Assembly: GCA_015520535.1 (NCBI GenBank)
Contig: WAPZ01000266.1
Location: 1-8,223, forward strand
DNA length: 8,223 nt
Origin: Candidatus Heimdallarchaeota archaeon
GTDB taxonomy: Archaea; Asgardarchaeota; Heimdallarchaeia; Hodarchaeales; S146-22
Direction of reading: 5' to 3'
Part shown: one piece after another, positions 1-6,540 of the stretch
Numbering within the stretch: position 1 is the first letter of the stretch
Layout of the letters: the number at the start of each line of letters is the position of its first letter
Program-made: the position numbers and the translations under genes
The notes under the pieces: generated by a model
What the model was told of the DNA's origin: nothing
What the model saw: the letters and a program-made list of their open reading frames with translations, nothing else
The model's database searches: none

Positions 1-1678
1 ATGGATGATAGAGAACGTATTGTGATATGATTAGACGAAGTAACAACTTAATGTCATCATGAAAGCTTTTGTCATGAAGTTCATGATAAAGAATTAGACT
101 TTTATCCATAATTGTGCTTTGGAACCCTCCCAACAGCGTGGCAATTTGGTTTTCAGTTACAAATGGCTCAATGGAAATCACAGTTTCATTACTTTTCTGG
201 TCATTACCATTTTGATAAATGTTCTCTAGATTTAAAATAATGGTAGGAATGTAACCGCGGTTTACTGCTTCCCATATTCTTTCGACCCACATGCGTATAT
301 CTACAAAAGATTGAACATTTTTTTGCTGAAAACTAACTAAAAGTACATGCTTGTCCTTGATAAGAGCGGGAAGGTTGTCCAACATAGAAATTTCGGTCTT
401 ATTGAAATATAATTGGATATCTATGTTCTTTTTTCTAAAAACGGTCGTTACTGTGGCGATATAACTATAAAGATTTGAAGTTTTCTGATTTTTAAGTGAA
501 TATTTTATCGGAACGTCCCCAAAGCTAGAAAATAGTGATTTAATTAACACCTCATCGAGACCACAAACTAAAACATTAACAGTTTCGGGTAAAGTTGTCT
601 TTTTTGCCAAGGCACGTCGAATTATCGTTTTTGTCAACCGCGAATAGGAACGGGTCGTAAAAAAACGCGCTTTCAATTTTGCTTTCATCCGTTGAAGTTC
701 ATGATAGATTTGTGTATAGGTTTTTTTTGTGTCAGATAGTGATTTCAATAAGTCCACAGACCAAATCTGTGTTAAATGAGTCATCAATACATCATTAATC
801 TCTGCTTGAACTTCCGTGGGAAGCAACTTCAGACTTTGAAGCCAATGCTTATTATAATAAAGTGTTTTTGGCTGTTTAACTAGAGCTAAAACATTTTGTT
901 TCTTTCCAATTAAAAAATACAAATATGTGAGGCGATCCAACCCAAAAATTAAAACCGAAGGAACCAAGGAAAAAATCTTTTTACTTAAGGTGTAAATAGT
1001 ACTGAGAAAGGCCGCTAAAACTATGCTATTGTGCTCATCAATGCCGTACGCCAAATAAATGGGTGCACCGGCGGGTGTAGTAACTAAGAACCATGATTCT
1101 TCTTGTACAATTTCTTGATAATGTTGTTCTAACCCCTTTCTTAATTTTAAATGAAAAAGAATTAACTCGGGAAGTGACAATGGACTTAATTCTAAGCGTC
1201 CCTTCCCGACCACGACTTTTTTTTGGCCACTAATCTCTGCTAAACATGATTGAAAAATAAAATCGATAAACTCACGTTTTTTTCGATATAATTCACTATT
1301 GTAAAATTTCGAGTAAAAATTAAGCGCACTAGTGATTAATACTGCTCGAATTACATCATCTAATTCTTTTGGGAGTTCAACTGACTCTAACGCTAATAAT
1401 CTTAATGTCACTTCGGGATTTGAAATGACAAACACAAATTTGTCGCTCGCCTTAATAATAAGAATCGTGTTACTCTCAAAGATGGGATTATTTGGATCTT
1501 TAAGTCCAATTGCTGTTATATCAGAGCTTGCCCAAATTGCCCCAAACGTTTTTAACGCACGTAGCACACCATTGAGATATCCTAACTGAATTTCACTCAA
1601 ACTGGAACCGAAGATCCACCTGATTTCCTCATTCTCGAAAAACACTGCCCAATTATTCTTCAAAAGATTGTCAGTCAA
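1..1678 (-). CDS. Tandem roadblock/longin-like domains fused to a degenerate Arf/Rab-like GTPase fold (partial, C-terminus off window)
   Basis: The minus-strand frame is open without a stop from 1678 to the left edge (559 codons), so the C-terminus is missing. An in-frame TGA lies just upstream, and the first start is TTG at 1678, six bases after AAGGTGA; the N-terminus therefore looks complete. Residues about 10-125 read as strands, a helix, strands and a helix. Residues about 195-310 repeat a longin/roadblock order: strand pair with GAPIYLAYG, helix SIVLAAFLSTIYTLSKKI, then three strands around SVLIFGLDRL and NVLALV. Residues about 312-360 are helical and basic. Residues about 366-490 follow a small GTPase: NVLVCGLDEVLIKS matches the first strand and P-loop, and VQSFVDIRMWVERIWEAV plus PTIILNLEN match the region up to the NKxD motif. 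The nucleotide-binding residues are lost: no GK[ST], FNKTE where DxxGQ is expected, and NLEN for NKxD. It probably acts as a cytosolic scaffold or sensor rather than an enzyme. The domain calls rest on reading the sequence, not on a profile search. Confidence 0.72.
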   Translation of the reverse strand, partial: MTDNLLKNNWAVFFENEEIRWIFGSSLSEIQLGYLNGVLRALKTFGAIWASSDITAIGLKDPNNPIFESNTILIIKASDKFVFVISNPEVTLRLLALESVELPKELDDVIRAVLITSALNFYSKFYNSELYRKKREFIDFIFQSCLAEISGQKKVVVGKGRLELSPLSLPELILFHLKLRKGLEQHYQEIVQEESWFLVTTPAGAPIYLAYGIDEHNSIVLAAFLSTIYTLSKKIFSLVPSVLIFGLDRLTYLYFLIGKKQNVLALVKQPKTLYYNKHWLQSLKLLPTEVQAEINDVLMTHLTQIWSVDLLKSLSDTKKTYTQIYHELQRMKAKLKARFFTTRSYSRLTKTIIRRALAKKTTLPETVNVLVCGLDEVLIKSLFSSFGDVPIKYSLKNQKTSNLYSYIATVTTVFRKKNIDIQLYFNKTEISMLDNLPALIKDKHVLLVSFQQKNVQSFVDIRMWVERIWEAVNRGYIPTIILNLENIYQNGNDQKSNETVISIEPFVTENQIATLLGGFQSTIMDKSLILYHELHDKSFHDDIKLLLRLIISQYVLYHP

Positions 1679-1684
1679 ACCACG

Positions 1685-1691
1685 TCACCTT
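1685..1691 (-). promoter_or_regulatory. Shine-Dalgarno site fixing the TTG start of the roadblock/pseudo-GTPase gene
   Basis: On the minus strand AAGGTGA ends six bases before TTG at 1678. It matches the GGTGA part of the complement of the 16S rRNA 3' end. The same type of site precedes three other genes in this window, which supports the unusual TTG start over the later in-frame TTG (codon 6) and GTG (codon 12). Confidence 0.6.
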
Positions 1692-1725
1692 CACTCCACC
1701 ATACCGCCGATAAACGTGCTCTACA

Positions 1726-1733
1726 TTTATAAA
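1726..1733. promoter_or_regulatory. Palindromic TATA-like box between divergent genes
   Basis: TTTATAAA is its own reverse complement and lies 47 bp upstream of the TTG start at 1678 and 54 bp upstream of the ATG at 1788. With the usual archaeal spacing of about 25 bp from TATA box to transcription start, it could give leaders of about 25-30 bases in either direction. It could serve the left gene, the small zinc gene, or both. A second candidate for the rightward gene, TTTAAAT, lies at 1744-1750. No clear BRE element was identified, so this is a sequence-based guess. Confidence 0.4.
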
Positions 1734-1774
1734 GACGATTTTGTTTAAATACCTTTGTAAACAATTTTTTAAGT

Positions 1775-1780
1775 GGTGAT
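1775..1780 (+). promoter_or_regulatory. Shine-Dalgarno site of the small zinc-protein gene
   Basis: GGTGAT ends seven bases before the ATG at 1788. It has the same core and nearly the same spacing as the site of the ABC exporter gene at 2051-2059, which is the main non-protein argument that this short frame is translated. Confidence 0.55.
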
Positions 1781-1787
1781 TAATCGC

Positions 1788-1937
1788 ATGAATGTTCTTT
1801 GTTCACTTTTTGGTCACAAATTCCGCATTATTAGTAAAGAAAAAAAGAATAAAAGGCATCCTTCCGCTGACATGGTAGTCACCTATCAATGCAGTCGGTG
1901 CAATAAAATCGAAAGGATTGAAGAAGCCTTCGACTGA
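1788..1937 (+). CDS. Small zinc-binding protein, 49 aa
   Basis: This is a short frame from ATG at 1788 to TGA at 1935-1937, giving 49 residues. It begins MNVLCSLFGHKFR and later has YQCSRCNK. Cys5, His10, Cys35 and Cys38 make a C-x4-H plus C-x2-C set, the right number and spacing for one zinc site. The opening C-x-LFGHK-F is a pattern found in various very small Cys/His proteins of bacteria and phages (DUF1660-like), though I cannot claim membership of that family. The middle (residues 17-24) is strongly basic and the end is acidic. There is no signal peptide or membrane segment. A GGTGAT site sits seven bases upstream and a TATA-like box 54 bp upstream. T7 at 1951-1957, just after the stop, could end the transcript. 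It lies 128 bp before the ABC exporter genes on the same strand, so a regulatory or accessory role is conceivable but unsupported. Confidence 0.6.
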   Translation: MNVLCSLFGHKFRIISKEKKNKRHPSADMVVTYQCSRCNKIERIEEAFD

Positions 1938-2010
1938 CTCCAGTACTGCATTTTTTTGAAATTCTCTTTCTAAGTCATTTTGCCAGAACCACATCTTTAA
2001 GAAGAGAATC

Positions 2011-2018
2011 TTTTAAAA
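2011..2018 (+). promoter_or_regulatory. Possible TATA box for the ABC exporter operon
   Basis: TTTTAAAA forms the centre of the perfect ten-base palindrome CTTTTAAAAG at 2010-2019, about 48 bp before the GTG start at 2066. This would place transcription start near 2040 and give a leader of about 25 bases containing the AAAGGTGAT site. The palindrome could equally be a protein-binding site or chance in AT-rich DNA. Confidence 0.3.
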
Positions 2019-2050
2019 GTCTTTCAAACGAGTATAGTTCTTTTATCCAC

Positions 2051-2059
2051 AAAGGTGAT
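2051..2059 (+). promoter_or_regulatory. Shine-Dalgarno site fixing the GTG start of the first ABC gene
   Basis: AAAGGTGAT ends six bases before GTG at 2066. An in-frame TAA sits directly before this GTG (2063-2065), so no earlier start is possible and the site confirms the non-ATG start. Confidence 0.65.
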
Positions 2060-2065
2060 AAATAA

Positions 2066-3877
2066 GTGCACAAGAATCTAAAAACACTTCTATGGCTGCT
2101 TAAACACATTAAAAAGGCACGAATCTCGATTATGTTCATCTTTTTGATTACTCTATTTAGTACTATCGCCCTTCGTGTCATGCTACCGTTTTTTATTGGA
2201 CAATTTTTTGAACAAGTCATCTATAACCAAAAATACAGCCAATTCATTTTTTATTTGCTCTTAATTGGTCTTATTGGCGTCTCAATTACCGCACTTCAGT
2301 ATATAAATACTATAACAAATGAATATCTGGCATGGACAGTTGAAACCAGCGTTCGCGAAGAATTTTTCGACGAAATTCAAAATAAAAGCATGTATTTCCA
2401 TAATAAGGTTGAAACAGGAGACATAATGGCTTTAGCAACTAATGATGCACGTATGATCAATGTAATGATTTCTCCCGGGTTTCGCATGGTCGTAGAAACC
2501 ATTCTCATGTTCACTAGCATTATCATCAGCCTTGTCCTCCTTTCTCCAATACTCACACTTTTTATTCTACTTTTAGCGCCAGCATATGTTTATAGCGCAT
2601 ACCGATATCAAAAAAGCTTAAGTAAGGCAAGTATGGAAGTACAACAAAATTTTGGAAAGTTAAGCGCCGTATTAAACGATACATTAAGTGGAATTAGAGT
2701 TGTAAAAGCGTTTAATGGCGAAGCCCAAGAAAAAAAGAAATTTTTTGCGCAAAATTTAAAATTACAACAAGCCTCTAGCTATCGCTCAAAAATCATTGCC
2801 TACTTTTTCCCCCTACCAATTTTATACTTAATGATCAGTTTTGCCTTTATTGGAGGCTCATGGCTGGCATTACAAGGAGAAATGTCTCTCGGTGTATTAG
2901 TGACATATATTGGACTTTTATCGAGTTTACAACGACCAACAAACTTTGTATCCTTCGCCTTTACCATTTATTCACTCGGGTGGGCAGGCTCCCAACGAAT
3001 TATTGAGATGATTGAACGTGAATATATCGAAGAGGAAGAAGGAAAACTCGAGTGCGAAAACCTCAAAGTTCCAATTACTTTTAAAAACGTTTCTTTTCGG
3101 TACGACAAAGATACACCGTGGATTCTCAAAAATATAACGTTTACTGTACATCCGGGGGAATTAGTTGCTATTGTTGGCCCTACGGGATCGGGAAAAACCA
3201 CGTTAATGAAACTACTTTATCGTTTTTATGATCCGGTGGAAGGAGAGATTCTTGCGGGAAATATTAACATCAAAAACTATACCTTAGCTTCATATCGACA
3301 TAGAATAGGCGTAGTAGAACAAGACGTATTTTTATTCAGTTCCACCATCAAAGAAAACATCGCCTTTGGAAAACAAGATGCCAGTATGGAAGAAATAATA
3401 GAAGCGGCAAAATTAGCACAAGCACACGATTTTATCATGCAACTGGACAAAACGTATGAAACCGAAGTCGGGGAACGTGGTGTTCGTCTTTCGGGTGGAC
3501 AAAAACAACGGATAGCAATTGCCCGTGCCTTTTTAACCAATCCTGATATTCTCATTATGGACGACTCCATGAGTGCGGTCGATTCTGAAACCGAAGAAAA
3601 AATCGGAAAAGCAATCGAAACCTTACTAAAAGGAAGAACGACGTTTATCATCACTCACCGACTAAATATGTTGAGAAAGGCAAGTAAAATTTTAGTGATC
3701 AAGAAGGGAGAACTAGTAGCTGAAGGAACACACGAAAAACTGTTGTATACATCACCAGAATACCGCCAAATATTTGCACCAATGGCTGAAGACTTGCCAC
3801 CACTGATGTCGGAAGACGATTTTAATTCCAAAATTCTTCCATTATTAACAGCAGAGACATCTTCGCATCTTACGTAA
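2066..3877 (+). CDS. Heterodimeric ABC exporter, half-transporter with the non-catalytic Walker B (subunit 1)
   Basis: A 603-residue half-transporter starting at GTG. The N-terminal part holds six predicted membrane helices (about 18-40, 58-82, 136-159, 162-180, 245-268, 273-300), typical of type IV (ABC_membrane) exporters. The nucleotide-binding domain has an aromatic A-loop Tyr346, Walker A GPTGSGKTT (371-379), Q-loop Gln419, signature LSGGQ (475-479), Walker B ILIMDD (495-500) and switch His531. Asp500 replaces the usual catalytic Glu, the hallmark of the subunit that carries the degenerate site in heterodimeric exporters such as TM287/288, BmrCD and LmrCD. Its intact LSGGQ completes the active site formed with the partner. 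After the domain there is an acidic tail of about 30 residues (from about 573). The partner gene follows after 24 bp. It should sit in the cell membrane and export a substrate driven by ATP; drugs, lipids or peptides are all possible and the sequence does not choose among them. Confidence 0.95.
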   Translation: MHKNLKTLLWLLKHIKKARISIMFIFLITLFSTIALRVMLPFFIGQFFEQVIYNQKYSQFIFYLLLIGLIGVSITALQYINTITNEYLAWTVETSVREEFFDEIQNKSMYFHNKVETGDIMALATNDARMINVMISPGFRMVVETILMFTSIIISLVLLSPILTLFILLLAPAYVYSAYRYQKSLSKASMEVQQNFGKLSAVLNDTLSGIRVVKAFNGEAQEKKKFFAQNLKLQQASSYRSKIIAYFFPLPILYLMISFAFIGGSWLALQGEMSLGVLVTYIGLLSSLQRPTNFVSFAFTIYSLGWAGSQRIIEMIEREYIEEEEGKLECENLKVPITFKNVSFRYDKDTPWILKNITFTVHPGELVAIVGPTGSGKTTLMKLLYRFYDPVEGEILAGNINIKNYTLASYRHRIGVVEQDVFLFSSTIKENIAFGKQDASMEEIIEAAKLAQAHDFIMQLDKTYETEVGERGVRLSGGQKQRIAIARAFLTNPDILIMDDSMSAVDSETEEKIGKAIETLLKGRTTFIITHRLNMLRKASKILVIKKGELVAEGTHEKLLYTSPEYRQIFAPMAEDLPPLMSEDDFNSKILPLLTAETSSHLT

Positions 3878-3901
3878 AAAACATGAGGAGAGAAGACGTA
3901 C

Positions 3902-5731
3902 ATGGGTTTTTTATGGGCTGGTTTAGATCGGGAAAAATATGAACGTGAATACTCTGATCGGGAAATGTTAAAACGTTTATGGGCATATATTAGCCCCTTC
4001 AAAAAACAACTCATTATTATTACCATTACCATAATAATAGGGAGTATAGCTGCATTAGTTGGCCCTCTACTCATAAAAGAAGGTTTAGATCGCATCGAAC
4101 GTAATAAAGACCCCACTATTGTTATATCTATCGCCATTCTTTACTTAATTGTACAAATCGTCTTTTATTGGTTTTCAGACTTCGTTCGCCAAATAATCTT
4201 AGCACGAATGATTCCCTTTATCATAAGAAAAATGCGTGAAGACACCTTTGATGCTTTAATCGCTCAAGATTTCTCCTTTTATGACAAACAGATAACTGGA
4301 AAACTGATTTCACGAATTACCAATGACATCCAAGAAATATCGCAAATGATTCTTATTGGATCAGTATTTGTCGGCAACATTATCGTAGTTTTTGGAACAA
4401 TCGTAATATTAGGAACGTTTAGTTTCGAATTAACTATCGCAACACTGGTTGTCGTTCCTTTGGTGATAACAATAACGTACGCGTGGAGAAAATACAGCCG
4501 TTTGACTAACATGAGATATAGAAAAACCGTAGCAAAAGTTAATGCCGCAATGCAAGAAAGTGTGCAAGGAATTCACGTGTCAAAATCCTTTGGCGCTGAA
4601 ATTGATAATTTAAAGCACTTCAGAAAAATAAACAAAGAAAACTATCGTGCGGGATTTTTACGCGGTGTGGTCTTTAGTTCTCTATTTCCAGCCTTAGATC
4701 TTCTTTCTACCATTGGAATCCTCCTAATATTATATGTTGGCGGTAATATGATTATAAATAACACGGGACTTACCGCTGGAACGTTGTACATGTATACGTT
4801 ATATCTGAACCGCTTTTTCTTTCCGGTCATGCTTCTCGCAACGTATTATAATCAATTTCAAGGTGGCTTAGCCGCACTGGAACGCATCTTAAACATTCAA
4901 GATGCTGAGCCGGAAGTTAAAAATAAAGAAAATGCCATTAAAATGCCACCAATTAAGGGCGAAATCAAATTTGAAAATGTTAGTTTTTGGTACAACGAAA
5001 ATCAACCCGTACTAGAAAATTTCAATCTCACTATCAATCCTAAAGAAACCATTGCCATTGTCGGGCACACAGGTGCCGGAAAAACTACGTTAGTGTCCTT
5101 AATCATGCGTTTTTATGACGTAAGAAAGGGGCGACTGCTAGTGGATGGAATTGACATTCGTGACGTTGATTTAGAAACTTACCGAGCGCAACTCGCCATA
5201 GTTCAACAAGATACTTTTCTATTCAAAGGAACAATCAGAGAAAACCTATTGTACGCAAAACCCACGGCAACAGACGAAGAACTTCATCAAGTCTTGAAAT
5301 TAGTTCATGCCGACGAATTTGTTGATATGCTCCCCAAAGGATTAGACACAGAAGTCGGAGAACGTGGAAAATTACTTTCAACCGGGCAGCGACAGTTAAT
5401 TAGTTTTGCTCGTGCACTATTAGTGAATCCACGTATTTTAATATTAGACGAAGCAACCGCCTCTGTAGATGCCTATACTGAAGCTCTCATCCAAGATGCC
5501 ATTACAAATCTCATTAAAGAGCGAACCAGTATAGTAATTGCACATCGACTTTCGACAGTAAAAAATGCCGATCGAATCGTCGTAATGGATCATGGAAAAA
5601 TTGTGGAGATCGGAAATCATGATGAATTAATGGCAAAAGGCGGATTATATGCTACACTCTACAAGAAATACTTTAAACATCAAGAACTCAGTTTTCCACT
5701 TATTACAGTGGCTGAACCGAAATCTAACTAA
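3902..5731 (+). CDS. Heterodimeric ABC exporter, half-transporter with the catalytic Walker B (subunit 2)
   Basis: A 609-residue half-transporter with six predicted membrane helices (about 36-60, 72-92, 150-172, 175-195, 256-284, 293-315) followed by an ATPase domain: A-loop Tyr364, Walker A GHTGAGKTT (388-396), Q-loop Gln436, signature LSTGQ (492-496), Walker B ILILDE (512-517) with catalytic Glu517, and switch His548. The second residue pair of the signature is altered (LSTGQ, not LSGGQ), and this motif faces the Asp-bearing site of subunit 1. The two changes together define one degenerate and one working ATP site, as expected for a heterodimer. The N-terminus has an extra charged stretch (YEREYSDREMLKRLW) before the first helix. 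GAGGAG at 3885-3890 is a ribosome-binding site 11 bases from the ATG, a longer spacing than at the other genes. It is co-transcribed with subunit 1. The substrate is unknown. Confidence 0.95.
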   Translation: MGFLWAGLDREKYEREYSDREMLKRLWAYISPFKKQLIIITITIIIGSIAALVGPLLIKEGLDRIERNKDPTIVISIAILYLIVQIVFYWFSDFVRQIILARMIPFIIRKMREDTFDALIAQDFSFYDKQITGKLISRITNDIQEISQMILIGSVFVGNIIVVFGTIVILGTFSFELTIATLVVVPLVITITYAWRKYSRLTNMRYRKTVAKVNAAMQESVQGIHVSKSFGAEIDNLKHFRKINKENYRAGFLRGVVFSSLFPALDLLSTIGILLILYVGGNMIINNTGLTAGTLYMYTLYLNRFFFPVMLLATYYNQFQGGLAALERILNIQDAEPEVKNKENAIKMPPIKGEIKFENVSFWYNENQPVLENFNLTINPKETIAIVGHTGAGKTTLVSLIMRFYDVRKGRLLVDGIDIRDVDLETYRAQLAIVQQDTFLFKGTIRENLLYAKPTATDEELHQVLKLVHADEFVDMLPKGLDTEVGERGKLLSTGQRQLISFARALLVNPRILILDEATASVDAYTEALIQDAITNLIKERTSIVIAHRLSTVKNADRIVVMDHGKIVEIGNHDELMAKGGLYATLYKKYFKHQELSFPLITVAEPKSN

Positions 5732-5769
5732 AAATTGAAACCATTAATCTGATTTTCAATTTATTTTTT
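5732..5769. terminator. Hairpin with T-tract between convergent operons
   Basis: AAATTGAAA (5732-5740) pairs perfectly with TTTCAATTT (5754-5762) around a 13-base loop, followed on the plus strand by A and T6 (5764-5769). On the minus strand the second arm runs into a T5 tract as well, so it could stop transcription from both sides. The 38-bp gap between the two convergent stops contains nothing else. The stem is all A-T except one G-C pair, so it is weak, and in archaea the T-tract may matter more than the stem. Confidence 0.5.
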
Positions 5770-6510
5770 CTAATTCATGGAATCTAGCTCATTAAGAACT
5801 GGCACAGGCAAATTAAAAATGGCAAAAGCAAAATAAAAAATTCCACCAAAGAAGGGAATTGTCCACAAAAATACAGGAATTCCGAATCCCGGAAATGTTC
5901 GGCCGATAAAGAAAAATACCGCGGTTGCTGTAAAAAAAGCACGGAACTTAAATAACCAAAATTTGGGATTGAAGGGCTGCATTTCCACTTTTTTCAAATC
6001 TTGTGTGAGAACTTTGATCTTATTGACTTGCTTTTCTAAAAGAAGCATTAACACAGCCCCCACATATGTCAAAGGAAGTATACCGAAAGGATTATAATGT
6101 ACCACCAGTTCTCCATTCTCCATTGCCGCATACGTTATCGTAAGTAAGTTAACTGTTGCTGCAAAAAAGAATACCAATGTAGAAAATATGAAAAAGGCTA
6201 AATCACGACCTCTAGTTTTCAAATGTAAGGAGGACAGAATCACAAACCATAAATAGCCGCCAACAATGGCAATTGCAAATCCAACACGTAAAATCAAAGA
6301 AAGTAGTGCAAAATTTTGAGATTGGTTCCATAAGATGATTGTTATTAGAATTGCAAGAATAAGACCAAAAATAAGTGTAAAACCTAATGCAAAGATGGCA
6401 AATCGTCTTCTAGGAAAGTCATATAATTTTTTATAAATAAGAAGCAAAGCAAAAGCAGTTACTAAAAAAGCAACACCAGCAGAAACAAATTCTAATGCAA
6501 AAGTTGCCAC
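5770..6510 (-). CDS. Unrecognised seven-helix membrane protein
   Basis: A 246-residue, strongly hydrophobic protein that I do not recognise. Seven membrane helices are likely at about 7-28, 37-61, 68-92, 103-128, 143-159, 189-204 and 211-233. Basic loops include KKLYDFPRRR (27-36), HLKTRGRD (96-103) and the polar stretch 160-187, which is rich in Lys and Gln and forms the largest loop. There is no cleavable signal peptide beyond the first helix, no cysteine, and no kinase, transporter or enzyme motif. The helix count and lack of a soluble domain recall the membrane part of 7TM sensor kinases or receptor-like proteins, but that is only a resemblance of shape. The start is GTG at 6510, seven bases after AAGGTG (6518-6523). 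The gene begins 30 bp after the stop of the carboxylase gene on the same strand, so the two are probably one transcript. The short distance may reflect a shared role or simply gene packing. Confidence 0.8.
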   Translation of the reverse strand: MATFALEFVSAGVAFLVTAFALLLIYKKLYDFPRRRFAIFALGFTLIFGLILAILITIILWNQSQNFALLSLILRVGFAIAIVGGYLWFVILSSLHLKTRGRDLAFFIFSTLVFFFAATVNLLTITYAAMENGELVVHYNPFGILPLTYVGAVLMLLLEKQVNKIKVLTQDLKKVEMQPFNPKFWLFKFRAFFTATAVFFFIGRTFPGFGIPVFLWTIPFFGGIFYFAFAIFNLPVPVLNELDSMN

Positions 6511-6517
6511 TCGATCA

Positions 6518-6523
6518 CACCTT
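6518..6523 (-). promoter_or_regulatory. Shine-Dalgarno site fixing the GTG start of the seven-helix protein
   Basis: AAGGTG on the minus strand ends seven bases before GTG at 6510. It lies in the short spacer after the carboxylase stop, so the downstream gene can be translated independently on a shared message. Confidence 0.55.
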
Positions 6524-6540
6524 CAATTAATCTTCATTTT

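Noticed and set aside
1332..1589. An 85-codon open frame on the plus strand
   Set aside because: It lies wholly antisense to the continuous 559-codon minus-strand frame, which has domain structure and a ribosome-binding site.
1803..1994. A 63-codon open frame on the minus strand across the gap before the ABC genes
   Set aside because: It lies antisense to the small zinc-protein frame, has no ribosome-binding site before its ATG at 1994, and its sequence shows no domain-like pattern. The plus-strand frame explains this stretch better.
1975..2220. An 81-codon open frame on the minus strand over the start of the first ABC gene
   Set aside because: Most of it is antisense to the first membrane helices of the exporter, and its composition looks like a by-product of that coding sequence.
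3655..4137. A 160-codon open frame on the minus strand spanning the junction of the two ABC genes
   Set aside because: It is antisense to two well-supported proteins and their shared ribosome-binding site and has no recognisable motif.
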